The notes under the pieces are model-generated. The model ran no database searches. It was given only the letters and a program-made list of their open reading frames with translations, and was not told the DNA's origin. The position numbers and the translations under genes were made by a program. A DNA stretch of 64,000 nt from Marinobacter sp. Arc7-DN-1. GTDB taxonomy: Bacteria; Pseudomonadota; Gammaproteobacteria; Pseudomonadales; Oleiphilaceae. The stretch spans positions 1,302,001-1,366,000 of the forward strand of contig NZ_CP031848.1 in the NCBI RefSeq assembly GCF_003441595.1. Reading direction: 5' to 3'. Shown here piece after piece: positions 1 through 10,279 of this stretch (its first letter is position 1; each line of letters starts with the position of its first letter).

Positions 1-71
1 CCGCGCCGACCACCACCGGTACCCCAGGGGTCGTTGTCGTTACGGTTTCCACCCGGTTCATTCCAGGCCAT
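1..71 (-). CDS. hflK: HflK, N-terminal fragment (gene continues past the window edge)
   Basis: The minus strand from 71 opens with ATG and encodes MAWNEPGGNRNDNDPWG and six further residues before the window ends. This Asn/Gly/Trp-rich start is typical of HflK, the SPFH-family inner-membrane protein that forms the HflKC complex with HflC and modulates the FtsH protease. A GGAGAG ribosome binding site lies just upstream. The gene follows hflX by 83 bases on the same strand, which matches the usual miaA-hfq-hflX-hflK-hflC order. Only 23 codons are visible, so the call rests on the N-terminus and the context. Confidence 0.85.
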   Translation of the reverse strand, partial: MAWNEPGGNRNDNDPWGTGGGRR

Positions 72-154
72 AGTGCTCTCCGTTTCTGACTTATAAAAAG
101 AATGGCTGCAAATACTAGGGATTTATCTCCGCCCCGGCAATAGCCGTTGCGGTT

Positions 155-1453
155 TCAGGCATGCCCCAGCTCGAGCCTGACCGATTCTTCCCTCACTCCG
201 GCCCGGCTCAGAAGCTGCAGCCAGTCCCGGTTCTGCAAACGAACTTCCAACACTGTATCCCCCGTTTCACGATGCTCCTCGCTAAGCACGGACCCGGCCT
301 CATGCAGCAGCGCGCGCAGCTTGCCGTCGGCAGGCCCCAGCAAAACAAAATGATGCACAACGTCCTCTGCAAGTCTTTCCACAATGGCGTCATACAGGCC
401 ATCGAGCCCTTCCCCGGTCACCGCGGACACCCAGGCCCTGACGGGAACACCGTCTTCATTGCGCTCGATTCTCGGCGTGAAGTCTTCCAGCAGGTCAATC
501 TTGTTAAACACCTGCAGCATGGGAATCTCATCTGCCCCGATCTCGGCCAGCACCTCTTCAACCTGCTCTATATTCTCGTCACGCCGGCTGTCGTGGCTGT
601 CAATAATGTGCAGCAGGATTGTCGCTTGTGTCGTTTCTTCCAGGGTCGCCCGGAATGCTTCGACCAGCTTGTGGGGAAGGTGCCGGATGAAGCCCACCGT
701 GTCCGCCATTACGACCGGCCCGACATCCGGAAGTTCCAGACGTCGCAGCGTCGGGTCCAGAGTCGCAAACAACTGGTCTGCGGCATATACGGAGGAAGTG
801 GTAATCCGGTTGAACAAGGTTGATTTACCTGCGTTGGTGTAACCAACCAGAGACACGGTTGGAATATCCGCACGCTGACGGGCCCGTCGGCCCTGGCTCC
901 GCTGCCGGCGAACCTTTTCAAGACGCTTGTGGATGGACTTTATCCGTTCCCGAAGCAGACGGCGGTCGGTTTCCAGCTGGGTTTCGCCGGGGCCCCGAAG
1001 GCCAATGCCACCCTTCTGCCGCTCCAGGTGGGTCCAGCCCCGCACCAGACGCGTCGACATGTGTTCGAGCTGTGCCAGCTCTACCTGCAGCTTACCTTCG
1101 TGAGTCCGGGCGCGCTGGGCGAAGATGTCGAGAATCACACCTGTACGATCGAGCACCCGGCACTTGAGTTCATGCTCAATGTTTCTTTCCTGACGCGGAC
1201 TCAGCGCATGATTGAACAATACGACATCGGCTTCATTGGCGGCTACGGCGTCACGGATTTCTTCCAGCTTTCCCTCACCAACGAAAAATCTCGGGCTGGG
1301 TTGCTTGCGGGAACCGGTAACAATACCCGCCGGCTCAACGCCGGCGGACGTTACCAGTTCCCGAAACTCGCCGGGGTCTTCCGTACCGTCATGGGCAGTG
1401 AAATCGATGTGGACGAGTATCGCGCGCTCACCGACATCAGGACGTTCAAACAA
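155..1453 (-). CDS. hflX: GTPase HflX
   Basis: This 432-residue protein is a ribosome-associated GTPase of the OBG/HflX group, known for splitting stalled or heat-damaged ribosomes. The N-terminal half is the HflX-specific domain, including the glycine-rich segment GGIGLRGPGETQLE, followed by a helical linker. The G domain begins near residue 200 with G1 GYTNAGKST, G3 DTVGF and G4 NKID. Length and motif order are normal for the family. It lies downstream of hfq with a terminator-like hairpin between them, and upstream of hflK, so it is probably transcribed partly by read-through from hfq. Confidence 0.96.
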   Translation of the reverse strand: MFERPDVGERAILVHIDFTAHDGTEDPGEFRELVTSAGVEPAGIVTGSRKQPSPRFFVGEGKLEEIRDAVAANEADVVLFNHALSPRQERNIEHELKCRVLDRTGVILDIFAQRARTHEGKLQVELAQLEHMSTRLVRGWTHLERQKGGIGLRGPGETQLETDRRLLRERIKSIHKRLEKVRRQRSQGRRARQRADIPTVSLVGYTNAGKSTLFNRITTSSVYAADQLFATLDPTLRRLELPDVGPVVMADTVGFIRHLPHKLVEAFRATLEETTQATILLHIIDSHDSRRDENIEQVEEVLAEIGADEIPMLQVFNKIDLLEDFTPRIERNEDGVPVRAWVSAVTGEGLDGLYDAIVERLAEDVVHHFVLLGPADGKLRALLHEAGSVLSEEHRETGDTVLEVRLQNRDWLQLLSRAGVREESVRLELGHA

Positions 1454-1485
1454 TTGGCATCAACTCCGGAACAGTGAAACTGTCA

Positions 1486-1549
1486 ATATCATAAAAACAA
1501 ACACCCGCGGCCATCAGATCCCTGAAAAGGATCTTCCGGAACGCGGGTG
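1486..1549 (-). terminator. Rho-independent terminator-like hairpin between hfq and hflX
   Basis: On the minus strand an 8-bp stem (1542-1549 with 1502-1509, CACCCGCG/CGCGGGTG) encloses a loop that can form an inner hairpin (AAGATCC against GGATCT). A T-rich run, TTTGTTTTTA, follows directly at about 1501-1490. It sits after the hfq stop codon and before hflX. It probably ends part of the hfq transcripts, leaving a shorter abundant hfq mRNA and a longer read-through mRNA. Confidence 0.7.
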
Positions 1550-1572
1550 GCAATACCGGGAAAGCGGATGGA

Positions 1573-1824
1573 TCAGTCTTCAGATTCGCCCTCTCCTCCC
1601 GGAGCCTGCTGCGGAATGCGGACATTGCGGGCAGGAACCACAGTGGAAATAGCGTGCTTGTAGACCATCTGGCTGACAGTGTTTTTCAGCAAAATCACGA
1701 ACTGGTCGAAAGACTCAATCTGGCCCTGGAGCTTGATACCATTAACCAGAAAGATGGAAACTGGAATGCGTTCCTTGCGCAATGCATTAAGGTAAGGGTC
1801 TTGTAACGAATGCCCTTTTGACAT
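1573..1824 (-). CDS. hfq: RNA chaperone Hfq
   Basis: This 83-residue protein is the Sm-like hexameric RNA chaperone that pairs small RNAs with mRNAs. It starts [18 protein letters not shown], the conserved proximal-face helix. The Sm1 motif ([20 protein letters not shown]) and the Sm2 motif YKHAIST, with the key Tyr-Lys-His, follow. The C-terminal tail is short and acidic, as in Pseudomonas-type Hfq rather than the long E. coli tail. It lies 32 bases downstream of miaA and upstream of hflX in the conserved cluster. Confidence 0.98.
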   Translation of the reverse strand: MSKGHSLQDPYLNALRKERIPVSIFLVNGIKLQGQIESFDQFVILLKNTVSQMVYKHAISTVVPARNVRIPQQAPGGEGESED

Positions 1825-1856
1825 GTGTTTTCTCCTGTTTTAGTAAGTGCAGATCG

Positions 1857-2891
1857 TCATTTGTCAGAGTTAAATGTGGTGCGAAGTCTGATTTTTTTCA
1901 AGGCGGCCTTAGCGATAAGTTTGTTTTCGCTGTCCAGCCAGTCCACATCAGACCACTTACGCAACCAGGTCAACTGCCGCTTCGCCAACTGGCGCGTGGC
2001 TGCAATACCCTTGCTTACAAATGTGTCGTAGTCGTCTGCCCCGGACAAATAGTTCCAGGCCTGGCGATAGCCGACACAACGCATGGAAGGGAGATCGGGG
2101 TGCAAGTCTTCCCTGAGCATCAGTGCCTGCACTTCGTCGAGAAAACCCGCCTCCAGCATCTTGAGGAAGCGCTGGCGGATTCTCTCATGAAGCACCCGCC
2201 GCTCCGGCGGCATCATGGCAAGCTGGACCACAGTATACGGTAGCAAAGATGTTTCGTCTGCCTGCCAGCGGGTGAAATAGGTGTAATCCTCAATATCGCT
2301 TCTACTGACAGACTCAGGCACGCCCTCGCTTTTACCGGCAACCTCTGCCTGCCAGAACGCTGAAATCGGCCTGCCGGTCACTCGGAGGACTTCCAGGGCC
2401 CGCAACAATCGCTGGCGATTGTTCGGATGTATCCGCTCCGCCGCGACAGGATCACCACTGCGCAGCTCCCGGTGCAGCGCTTCCCAGCCCCGCGCCTCAG
2501 CCTCCCGCTCCAACATCCTGCGCACTTTCAGGCTCGCCGCAGGCAAACCGGACATACCATGCAGCAGTGCCTTGAAGTACATCATGGTTCCACCTACCAA
2601 CAAGGGTATCCGGCCCGCTGCCGTGATCTCGGCCATGGCAGCGAGGGCGTCGTGGCGAAAATCCGCGGCCGAGTAGGTTTGTGCCGGATCGCAGATATCG
2701 ATCAGGCGATGCGGGGCCCGGGCCAGTTCTTCCGCCGTCGGCTTGGCGGTGCCGATATCCATGCCACGGTATATCATGGCCGAGTCGACACTGATGATCT
2801 CGCAAGGTAGCTGCTCGCACAGGGACATGGCCAGGTCGGTTTTACCGGACGCGGTCGGGCCCATCAGGAAAATGGCCGGCGGCAGTGACAC
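1857..2891 (-). CDS. miaA: tRNA dimethylallyltransferase MiaA
   Basis: MiaA transfers a dimethylallyl group to N6 of A37 in tRNAs that read UNN codons, the first step towards ms2i6A. The P-loop GPTASGKT lies near residue 11, followed by the [16 protein letters not shown] segment and the [12 protein letters not shown] motif typical of the family. At 344 residues it is slightly longer than the usual 310-325, with the extra length in the C-terminal tail. The start codon lies one base after the mutL stop codon, so the two are probably translationally coupled. Confidence 0.97.
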   Translation of the reverse strand: MSLPPAIFLMGPTASGKTDLAMSLCEQLPCEIISVDSAMIYRGMDIGTAKPTAEELARAPHRLIDICDPAQTYSAADFRHDALAAMAEITAAGRIPLLVGGTMMYFKALLHGMSGLPAASLKVRRMLEREAEARGWEALHRELRSGDPVAAERIHPNNRQRLLRALEVLRVTGRPISAFWQAEVAGKSEGVPESVSRSDIEDYTYFTRWQADETSLLPYTVVQLAMMPPERRVLHERIRQRFLKMLEAGFLDEVQALMLREDLHPDLPSMRCVGYRQAWNYLSGADDYDTFVSKGIAATRQLAKRQLTWLRKWSDVDWLDSENKLIAKAALKKIRLRTTFNSDK

Positions 2892-2892
2892 C

Positions 2893-4797
2893 CTAACGCC
2901 CCCGCAGGAACAGCTTGTCCAGCTCGGACAGGGTTACCAGTGTCCAGGTCGGCCGGCCGTGATTGCACTGGCCGCTTCGCTCGGTGGCTTCCATATCTCT
3001 GAGCAATGAGTTCATTTCCGGAACGGTGAGCTGGCGGTTCGCTCTGACCGAACCATGGCACGCCATGGTGCCGAGCAGTTCGTGAGTGACCGCTTCCACC
3101 CGGTCGCTCTGACCATGCTCAATGAGATCCGCCAGCACGTCACGCACCAGCTGCTCAGCGTCGGCACCTCGCAAAAGCGCCGGCACCTGCCGGACAGCCA
3201 GGGTTTCCGGGCCGATCCGTTCTATCTGCAGGCCAAGCTTCTGCAGCTCATCGCCATGGCTCTCGGTCAGGGCGGCCTCTTTCTGGCTGACCGCCAAAGA
3301 CAGCGGGACTAACAATGGCTGGCTTTTCAGGTCCTGCTCGGCAAGGGCCCGCTTCATCCGTTCATAGGTTATGCGCTCGTGGGCAGCATGCATATCTACC
3401 ACGATCATTCCTGCCCGCCCCTGGGCGAGGATATAGATACCGTGCAGCTGGGCAATGGCATAGCCAAGTGGCGGCTCCTCATCACTGTCGGCCGGCGGCG
3501 TCGGAATGGGCGTGGCAACCCCGTCACTGACCGGTGTCGACTGCGGGCTTCCGGTTCCGCCACCGGCGTTCAGGGACTGATAGAACGCCATCTGATCACT
3601 GGCGCGCCATTCCTGCTGAGGCTGTGACTGACCTCCGAAACCGGCTGATGCACCTGAATGACCGTAACCCGGCACCGCTGGCTGGCCATTCCGGGAAGGG
3701 CCCCCCGGAGCACCCATGGCCGGTGAACTTTCCGCCTGAGCCGACGCTTCACGGCCGAAGGATTGAGCGACCGCACCCCGGAAATGATCATCCGGCCGAA
3801 CATCGGCCAGGGCCTTGTGCAGGGTTCTGAAGATAAAATCGTGAACCAGCCGGCCGTCCCGGAAACGGACTTCGTGTTTTGTGGGGTGCACATTCACATC
3901 CACCGTGGTCGGGTCTACCTCCAGGTACAGCACAAAGGCCGGATGCCGGTTGTTATAGAGAACATCCCGGTAGGCCTGGCGCACGGCATGAGCCACCAGC
4001 CGGTCACGAATCACCCGGCCGTTGACAAAGAAATACTGCAGGTCCGACTGACTGCGGGAGAATGTCGGCAGCGCAACCCAGCCCCACAGACGAAGCCCCG
4101 TTGCTTGCGCATCGATAACCACCGCATTGTCGATGAATTGCTGCCCGCACAGGGCACCGATCCGCCGCTCCCGGTCAAGGGCTGAATCGGCAGGCCTCAG
4201 GCTTTGAACAACCCGCTGGTTATGACGGAGGGTGAAACCGGCATCAAACCGGCTCAGGGCCTGCCGGCGCAGGCACTCCTCCACGTGGTTGAATTCGGTT
4301 TTTTCGGTGCGCAGAAACTTGCGGCGGGCCGGGGTATTAAAGAACAGATCCCGCACTTCAACGGTAGTGCCCACCGGGTGTGCTGCGGGCGAGATCCTGG
4401 CGTCCATCTCCCGGCCTTCCACTTCCACCCGGGAGGCGGCTTCCTGTTCTGCTGTCCGGGAGGTCAGCGCCAGGCGGGAAACCGAACTGATACTGGCGAG
4501 CGCCTCGCCACGGAAGCCCAGGGAGGCAACGGCTTCCAGGTCATCAAGGCTGGCAATCTTGCTGGTAGCGTGGCGGCTCAGGGCCAGCGGCAAATCGTCC
4601 TCTTCAATACCGCTGCCGTCGTCCCGCACGCGGATCAGCTTGACGCCGCCCTGCTCCACCTCAACATCAACCCGGGTGGCACCGGCATCCAGGGCGTTTT
4701 CGACCAGTTCCTTGACGACAGATGCGGGGCGCTCCACCACTTCACCCGCGGCAATCTGGTTCGCGAGCCGTGGTGACAGCAATCGAATGGGGGGCAT
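2893..4797 (-). CDS. mutL: DNA mismatch repair protein MutL
   Basis: This 634-residue MutL couples mismatch recognition by MutS to downstream nicking and excision. The N-terminal GHKL ATPase is clear: [25 protein letters not shown] holds the catalytic Glu and the Asn of motif I, with DDGSGI and GFRGEAL as motifs II and III. A poorly conserved Pro/Gly/Gln-rich linker (about residues 345-440) leads to the C-terminal dimerisation domain. I did not see a clear DQHAxxER-type metal-binding motif; the corresponding segment reads [10 protein letters not shown], so nuclease status should be judged by alignment. It lies between amiB and miaA. Confidence 0.97.
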   Translation of the reverse strand: MPPIRLLSPRLANQIAAGEVVERPASVVKELVENALDAGATRVDVEVEQGGVKLIRVRDDGSGIEEDDLPLALSRHATSKIASLDDLEAVASLGFRGEALASISSVSRLALTSRTAEQEAASRVEVEGREMDARISPAAHPVGTTVEVRDLFFNTPARRKFLRTEKTEFNHVEECLRRQALSRFDAGFTLRHNQRVVQSLRPADSALDRERRIGALCGQQFIDNAVVIDAQATGLRLWGWVALPTFSRSQSDLQYFFVNGRVIRDRLVAHAVRQAYRDVLYNNRHPAFVLYLEVDPTTVDVNVHPTKHEVRFRDGRLVHDFIFRTLHKALADVRPDDHFRGAVAQSFGREASAQAESSPAMGAPGGPSRNGQPAVPGYGHSGASAGFGGQSQPQQEWRASDQMAFYQSLNAGGGTGSPQSTPVSDGVATPIPTPPADSDEEPPLGYAIAQLHGIYILAQGRAGMIVVDMHAAHERITYERMKRALAEQDLKSQPLLVPLSLAVSQKEAALTESHGDELQKLGLQIERIGPETLAVRQVPALLRGADAEQLVRDVLADLIEHGQSDRVEAVTHELLGTMACHGSVRANRQLTVPEMNSLLRDMEATERSGQCNHGRPTWTLVTLSELDKLFLRGR

Positions 4798-4817
4798 ATT
4801 ACGGGAAAACCTCTTGA

Positions 4818-6176
4818 TCAGGACGCGGGAATACGAATGGTTTGCCCTACCATAACACGGTCATCCCGCAGGTCGTTATACTGCATCAGCTCACTGACCG
4901 TGGTCTGGTTTTGCCTGGCCACTCCGGAAAGCGTGTCACCATGCTGGATCCGGTAATGACTGACGCTGTTTCCACCTTGGCGATTCTGCTTCTGCCAGGC
5001 CAGCAAGGTGCCCGGCGGCGGGGTTTTCTGAAAGTAATCGTCAACGCCTTTCATAATAGCGCCGGCCAGCTTGTTGCGGTACCACTCAGTCGTCAGGTTT
5101 TTCTCTTCCTGGGGATTGGATATGAACCCGGCTTCCACGAGGATAGAGGGAATATCCGGAGACTTCAGCACCACAAACGACGCCTGTTCCACACTCGGCT
5201 TATGCAACTCCGCTACGCGTCCGAGCTTACCAAGAACCGAACTGCCAACACCCAGGCTGGCATTGATACTGGCGGTCATGGACAGATCCAGCAACACGCC
5301 TGCAAGCGTGTCATCACGGCCATCCAGGGACAATCCGCCAGCACCACCTATCAGGTCTGAACGATTTTCGCTGTTTGCCAGCCAGCGGGCGGTTTCACTG
5401 GTCGCCCCGCGCTGGGACAGGGCGAAGACCGACGCTCCCTTCGGCTGGGGCGTGCGGAAAGCATCTGCGTGTACGGATACGAACAGGTCGGCATTGTACT
5501 TTCTGGCCAGCAGCGTCCGGTTGCGAAGGCCAATGTAATAGTCGCCTGTCCGGGTCAGCTTGGCGGTGTATCCCGGCCGGTCATTGATCAGACCGGCAAG
5601 GGTATTCGCCATTTTCAGAACCACATCTTTCTCGCGCGTACCCCTGGGACCGATAGCGCCCGGATCCTCACCGCCATGGCCGGCATCAATCACCACGATA
5701 ACATCCCGCTTGCCTGCCGAATCCTGGGTAACGGTTGGTTTGGCAGCCTTTTCCAGACGGCTGCCGCTCTCGTCAATCAGATCAACGACCAGCCGGTGGC
5801 CATATTGCTGGTTCGGCTCAAGCTGAAAGCTCCGGGGCTTGATGTCGGTTTCCAGATCCAGAACCACCCTCAGATCGTCTCCGTTGCGAGGCGCACTGCG
5901 AATCCGCTTGATCGGGCTGCCGGAAAGGTCCAGCCCTGAGAAATCCGCTTTCAGGCGGGTATTCTTGAGATCGATAACCAGGCGGGACGGCCCTGACAGG
6001 GAAAAGATGTTGTGCTCTACCTGCCCGGCGGTATCGAATACCAGACGGGTGTGGTCCGGCGCCGGCCATATCCGCGCACTTTCTACCTGTGTTCCGGCGA
6101 AAACGGGCAGCGCCAGAACCGCCAGTAACAGTGTCAGCGGCTGGACCAGTCTTGTTTTGAGTTCAGCGATTCTCAT
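4818..6176 (-). CDS. amiB: N-acetylmuramoyl-L-alanine amidase, AmiB/AmiC type with LysM
   Basis: This exported amidase cleaves the amide bond between MurNAc and the peptide stem, usually at the septum during cell separation. A signal peptide of about 28 residues ends near VFAG. An AMIN domain (about 30-140) follows and would target the septum. The catalytic Amidase_3 domain (about 160-385) has the zinc ligands in [13 protein letters not shown] and VSVHADAF, plus the Glu in [11 protein letters not shown]-terminal LysM domain ([14 protein letters not shown], about 405-452) binds peptidoglycan. Position directly upstream of mutL supports the AmiB assignment. Confidence 0.93.
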   Translation of the reverse strand: MRIAELKTRLVQPLTLLLAVLALPVFAGTQVESARIWPAPDHTRLVFDTAGQVEHNIFSLSGPSRLVIDLKNTRLKADFSGLDLSGSPIKRIRSAPRNGDDLRVVLDLETDIKPRSFQLEPNQQYGHRLVVDLIDESGSRLEKAAKPTVTQDSAGKRDVIVVIDAGHGGEDPGAIGPRGTREKDVVLKMANTLAGLINDRPGYTAKLTRTGDYYIGLRNRTLLARKYNADLFVSVHADAFRTPQPKGASVFALSQRGATSETARWLANSENRSDLIGGAGGLSLDGRDDTLAGVLLDLSMTASINASLGVGSSVLGKLGRVAELHKPSVEQASFVVLKSPDIPSILVEAGFISNPQEEKNLTTEWYRNKLAGAIMKGVDDYFQKTPPPGTLLAWQKQNRQGGNSVSHYRIQHGDTLSGVARQNQTTVSELMQYNDLRDDRVMVGQTIRIPAS

Positions 6177-6211
6177 ACAGCCTACCTGCCAGTTTCCATC
6201 AGGTTCCCGAC

Positions 6212-6712
6212 CTAGTTGTGGCCCGGACCAATCAATTGCAGCTCATTGAGCACCGAGGCACCCCGCTCAGAACGGGCTCTGATAACGACGGAACGCCCCT
6301 CACCCTGCCGGTCCAGATGAATCTCCAGATCAGGGTCGGGCAGAATTCCTTTTCCCCGCTCGGGCCATTCGATCAGACACAGATTATCGCCGGCGAAGTA
6401 ATCCCGGATGCCCATATATTCCAGCTCTTCCGCATCGCCGAGCCGGTAAAGATCGAAATGGTACGCCGGCGGCTCCAGGTCCTCATAGGGTTCCACCAGG
6501 GTATAGGTGGGACTTTTTACCGCGCCGGTGTGGCCAAGCCCACGCATGACACCCCGGCTGATGGTGGTTTTGCCCATACCCAGGTCGCCTTCCAGACAGA
6601 TCACCAGGCCTCGGCCGGATTCGGCAACACGTCTCGCCAACTCCCGGCCAAGCTGTTCAGTTTCAGCCTCGCTTTCGAGAAACAGGCGGCGCTCATTCCC
6701 TGTCATGCTCAT
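6212..6712 (-). CDS. tsaE: tRNA threonylcarbamoyladenosine biosynthesis ATPase TsaE
   Basis: TsaE is the ATPase partner of TsaB-TsaD in t6A37 formation on ANN-decoding tRNAs. The protein has 166 residues. The Walker A reads GDLGMGKTT, where most homologues have GDLGAGKTT. SPTYTLVEPY and HFDLYRL are family signatures, and IEWPERG is the conserved tryptophan motif. Its ATG overlaps the nnr stop as ATGA, so the pair is probably co-translated. Normal gene for this amiB-mutL-miaA cluster. Confidence 0.96.
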   Translation of the reverse strand: MSMTGNERRLFLESEAETEQLGRELARRVAESGRGLVICLEGDLGMGKTTISRGVMRGLGHTGAVKSPTYTLVEPYEDLEPPAYHFDLYRLGDAEELEYMGIRDYFAGDNLCLIEWPERGKGILPDPDLEIHLDRQGEGRSVVIRARSERGASVLNELQLIGPGHN

Positions 6713-8262
6713 AAATCCCCCAGCACCCGACTGGGTTCAGACTCGCGGAATACCAGCGGCAGCGCATCAATCACATCGTTGGGTATCAACCCCATGAACC
6801 CCCGGGTCTCTGAGGCTTTGTCAGCCGCAGCCAGATGCACCGAAGCGCCGAGAACGGCCGCTTTGTCCGTCTCGCCAAGCTGGGCGTAAACGGCGCCAAG
6901 GATGCCTGACAGCACATCGCCCATACCACCGGTGGCCATTCCCGGGTTGCTGCCGCTGATAATATCGGCCGCTGCGTGTCCCGAGGCGACCACTGTGCCC
7001 GCCCCCTTCAGTAGCACAGTCCCGCCGTACATGGCCTGTAATCTATTGGCAGCGGCCACTCGGTCAGCTTCCACTTCCGGCACCAGACAGTTGAGCAATC
7101 TGGCGGCTTCGCCCGGATGAGGCGTTAAAATATGGTTATCCGCCGGTATGGCAACCCGACCAGACAACAGATTCAGCGCGTCGGCATCCAGAACCCGGGC
7201 CTTACCGCTGGAAATAACCTGTTCCAGCATCTGCTGGCCCCAGGCGCTGCGGCCTATCCCGGGGCCACAGACTATAACCGAGGCTGCTTCCAGCAACGGT
7301 GGCAATTCCGAGCCATGGATCAGGCCATGAGCCATCACAGAGGGGCACCTGGCCAGCGCGGCACTCACATGCTCGGGCCGGGTTGCCAGGGAAACAAGAC
7401 CCGCCCCTGAGCGCGCTGCGGCCTCTGCCGCCAACAGGCCGGCCCCTCCAAACCCCCGGTCGCCGGCCACCACCAGTACATGCCCGAAACGGCCTTTATG
7501 GGCATTTGCCGGTCTTTCCGGCAACCAGGACATAACCGACGCCCAGTCACGACGGTGCGCAACCGGCTGCTGACCACTACCAGCAACCCCCTCAGCCGTG
7601 CCGAGGGGCTCAAACACAACCTCACCGGACACTGCGGCCCCCTGACCGGTAAACAGGCCAGCTTTAAGCCCGATAAACGTGACAGTCATTGTTGCCCTTA
7701 CCACGTCACCCCCGGCTGCCCCCGTGGTCGCATTCAGCCCGGAGGGTAAATCCACCGCAAGCACCGGCGCTGACGCCTGGTTGCACCGCCTTATCAGCGC
7801 GGCAAAGGGTTCGCGGGGCGCCCCCGATGCGCCGGTACCCAGCATGGCATCAACAATCATTCCGGCACTGGCAAAACGCCCGTTGAGGCCAGATTCCGGA
7901 ATACCCTCCAGTTCATCGACATCCACGCCGTCTGCCAGCGCCTTTTGCCAGGCCTTTCTCGCATCACCGGTGAGCTTTTTGGTTGGTGCGACGGCCACAC
8001 AACGAACATCCATACCATGACGTTGAGCGTTGGCGGCAATCAGGTAGCCGTCGCCACCATTGTTTCCGGCACCACAGAGAACCAGCACCGGACCACCGTC
8101 CCGCCAGTGCCGGACCAGACAGCGAAACGCCGCCTGGGCGGCAGACTGCATCAGTTCAAAACCATCAACACCCTGCTGATCAATCACATAGCGATCAATC
8201 TGTCTGACCGCATCGGCGGAAAACAGCGCGTCTGGTAGACTGTGCGCAGCGGACGGCGGCAT
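6709..8262 (-). CDS. nnr: Bifunctional NAD(P)H-hydrate epimerase / ADP-dependent NAD(P)H-hydrate dehydratase
   Basis: This 517-residue fused enzyme repairs hydrated NADH and NADPH. The N-terminal YjeF_N epimerase domain (about 1-220) carries VLCGAGNNGGDGY and AVDLPSGLNATTG. The C-terminal YjeF_C dehydratase domain (about 235-505) carries HKGRFGHVLVVAGD, the LTPHPGEAARLL motif and the active-site region NPGMATGGMGDVLSG. Both domains look intact. It is the first gene of the minus-strand run into tsaE and amiB, and the 147-base gap to divergent queG should hold its promoter. Confidence 0.96.
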   Translation of the reverse strand: MPPSAAHSLPDALFSADAVRQIDRYVIDQQGVDGFELMQSAAQAAFRCLVRHWRDGGPVLVLCGAGNNGGDGYLIAANAQRHGMDVRCVAVAPTKKLTGDARKAWQKALADGVDVDELEGIPESGLNGRFASAGMIVDAMLGTGASGAPREPFAALIRRCNQASAPVLAVDLPSGLNATTGAAGGDVVRATMTVTFIGLKAGLFTGQGAAVSGEVVFEPLGTAEGVAGSGQQPVAHRRDWASVMSWLPERPANAHKGRFGHVLVVAGDRGFGGAGLLAAEAAARSGAGLVSLATRPEHVSAALARCPSVMAHGLIHGSELPPLLEAASVIVCGPGIGRSAWGQQMLEQVISSGKARVLDADALNLLSGRVAIPADNHILTPHPGEAARLLNCLVPEVEADRVAAANRLQAMYGGTVLLKGAGTVVASGHAAADIISGSNPGMATGGMGDVLSGILGAVYAQLGETDKAAVLGASVHLAAADKASETRGFMGLIPNDVIDALPLVFRESEPSRVLGDL

Positions 8263-8409
8263 GAACCTTTGCTCCCGTTACAGAAACCGGTTTAAGAAAA
8301 TTGGCCAGCTATCTGTAAAGCATAGCAAAACAGTTGAAAAGGTCATAACTTAATCAAATTAAATATCCGTACCCTCGTTCCCGGACGGATTTCATCACCG
8401 GCAGTTTCC

Positions 8410-9489
8410 ATGAGCACCACGTCTACCTGTGACAAACCATCCCCGGAACTGGCTGATCTGCCAGCGCTAATCCGCCAGTGGGCAGCTGAGCTTGGCTTCT
8501 CCGATGTGGGCATCACAACGCCGGATACCGGTGAGCATGCAACTCATCTGCAAGACTGGCTTACCGAGGGATATCAGGGCGAAATGGATTACATGGCGCA
8601 CCATGGCGACAAGCGTTATACGCCCACCTCGCTGGTGCCAGGCACCACCCGGGTCATCTCCGTGAGAATGGATTATCTCCCGGCGCCGGACAGCCCCCAA
8701 GATGCGCTCACTCACCGGGACAGAGCCTACGTTACCCGCTACGCACTGGGGCGTGATTACCACAAACTGATCCGCAAACGCCTGGCCCGGCTGGCAGGAC
8801 GAATTGATGAGGCGCTGAACGGATACGACTACCGGGCCTTCGTGGACAGCGCGCCAGTGCTCGAGCGTGCCCTGGCCCAGAGAGCCGGCCTTGGCTGGAT
8901 CGGCAAGAACAACATGCTGATTCACCCGAAAGCAGGCTCTTTCTTTTTCCTGGGAGAAATTTTTACCAGCGCTCCGCTGCCTGTTGACGCACCATTCGAG
9001 AAAGACCATTGCGGGAGCTGTTCAGCGTGTCTGGATGTGTGTCCCACCGATGCGTTTGTAGCTGCGCACAAGCTGGATGCGAGGCGCTGCATCAGCTATC
9101 TGACCATTGAACTCAAAGGCAGCATTCCGGAAGAGCTGCGGGCCCTGATGGGCAACCGGGTTTTCGGATGTGATGACTGCCAGCTGGTCTGCCCGTGGCA
9201 GAAGTTCAGCAAACCAACGAAAGAGCGGGATTTCCAGCCCAGGCACGGGCTGGATAACACCGACCTGGCCGAGCTGTTCCTCTGGACCGAGGAACAGTTT
9301 TTGAAACGAACAGAAGGCTCTGCCATTCGCAGAACCGGCTATGAGGGCTGGCTTCGCAACCTGGCCGTTGGGCTGGGCAACGCACCCTCAACCATTCCGG
9401 TTATTGAAGCCCTGAAAAAGCGCGCGGACCACCCTTCCGAAATGGTCCGTGAGCATGTCCAGTGGGCCCTGCGGCAGCACAACCTATAG
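8410..9489 (+). CDS. queG: Epoxyqueuosine reductase QueG
   Basis: QueG is the cobalamin- and iron-sulfur-dependent enzyme that reduces epoxyqueuosine to queuosine in the tRNA wobble position, the last step of the pathway. The 359-residue protein has two clustered 4Fe-4S motifs, [16 protein letters not shown] and [10 protein letters not shown], and a C-terminal HEAT-like segment. The catalytic region [10 protein letters not shown] appears here as [24 protein letters not shown]. It is divergent from nnr. Its 3' end overlaps the convergent orn gene by 6 bases. Confidence 0.96.
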   Translation: MSTTSTCDKPSPELADLPALIRQWAAELGFSDVGITTPDTGEHATHLQDWLTEGYQGEMDYMAHHGDKRYTPTSLVPGTTRVISVRMDYLPAPDSPQDALTHRDRAYVTRYALGRDYHKLIRKRLARLAGRIDEALNGYDYRAFVDSAPVLERALAQRAGLGWIGKNNMLIHPKAGSFFFLGEIFTSAPLPVDAPFEKDHCGSCSACLDVCPTDAFVAAHKLDARRCISYLTIELKGSIPEELRALMGNRVFGCDDCQLVCPWQKFSKPTKERDFQPRHGLDNTDLAELFLWTEEQFLKRTEGSAIRRTGYEGWLRNLAVGLGNAPSTIPVIEALKKRADHPSEMVREHVQWALRQHNL

Positions 9490-10026
9490 CTTGAAGAAGT
9501 GTTCCCGGTAATGGCGCAGTTCGTTAATGGAGTCCCGGATGTCGTCCAAAGCCAGATGACTGCCTTTCTTTTTGACGCCGGCCAGCACATCTGGCCGCCA
9601 GCGGCGGGCTAACTCTTTAACGGTAGACACGTCCAGATTCCGGTAGTGGAAGAAGGCTTCCAGCTCTGGCATGTACTTGACCAGGAAACGTCGATCCTGG
9701 CCGATGCTGTTGCCGCACAGTGGTGACTGACCGGACTCAACGTGTTTTTTCAGAAACTCGATGGTCTGCTGCTCGGCTTCTGATTCGGAGATATCGCTTT
9801 CCTGAACACGCTTGGTAAGACCGCTTTCACCGTGCGTTCTGGTGCACCACTCATCCATGGCATCCAGAAAAGCATCTGGCTGATGGACAGCAATGACCGG
9901 ACCTTCCGCTACTGTGTTCAGTTCCGAATCGGTGATAATTGTTGCCATTTCAATGATCCGCTCTTTTTCGGGGTCCAGGCCTGTCATTTCCAGATCGATC
10001 CAAACCAGGCGATCGCTATCTGCCAT
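9484..10026 (-). CDS. orn: Oligoribonuclease
   Basis: Orn is a 3'-5' DEDDh exoribonuclease that degrades diribonucleotides, including pGpG from c-di-GMP breakdown. The protein has 180 residues. Exo I is [11 protein letters not shown], with the Asp and Glu ligands; the motif around [12 protein letters not shown] gives Exo II, and [18 protein letters not shown] gives Exo III with its His and Asp. pGpG clearance is relevant here because several c-di-GMP proteins lie in the same window. The region upstream of the ATG is occupied from base 10053 by a palindromic element, so the promoter must lie within or beyond that element. Confidence 0.97.
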   Translation of the reverse strand: MADSDRLVWIDLEMTGLDPEKERIIEMATIITDSELNTVAEGPVIAVHQPDAFLDAMDEWCTRTHGESGLTKRVQESDISESEAEQQTIEFLKKHVESGQSPLCGNSIGQDRRFLVKYMPELEAFFHYRNLDVSTVKELARRWRPDVLAGVKKKGSHLALDDIRDSINELRHYREHFFKL

Positions 10027-10052
10027 TATTTTCCCAGCCTTCTAGATTTAGG

Positions 10053-10167
10053 GGAGGCGGGGCTGGCATCGGCTTTCCGGAAACCGCTACAAGCACATCC
10101 ATGTGCGCTTGACTCCGGCCATCCATGGCCTCCGACATTTCCGAAAAGCCGATGCCAGCCCCGCTCC
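10053..10167 (+). repeat. Palindromic intergenic element, copy 1
   Basis: The left arm 10053-10083 pairs with 10138-10167, with one bulge and one mismatch over about 30 bp. The core 10084-10137 contains two small hairpins, CACATCCATGTG and GCCATCCATGGC. The element is in what I call plus orientation, with the CGCTACAAG side first. It lies between the divergent starts of orn and rsgA. See copies 2-7 for the same core with different arms. Confidence 0.9.
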
Positions 10168-10279
10168 GAAATTTGGAGATATGTCTTTATCGTCTTGGCA
10201 ACGTCCAAGCCGAATAGGCACGATTCCAGTATGATGGCACACCACAGGCAAAACTTTCATCTGGTTATCCGGGACGTAA

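Noticed and set aside
9840..9875. Extra copy of the ATCCATGGC motif inside orn
   Set aside because: It lies in conserved coding sequence, lacks the second hairpin and has no arms.
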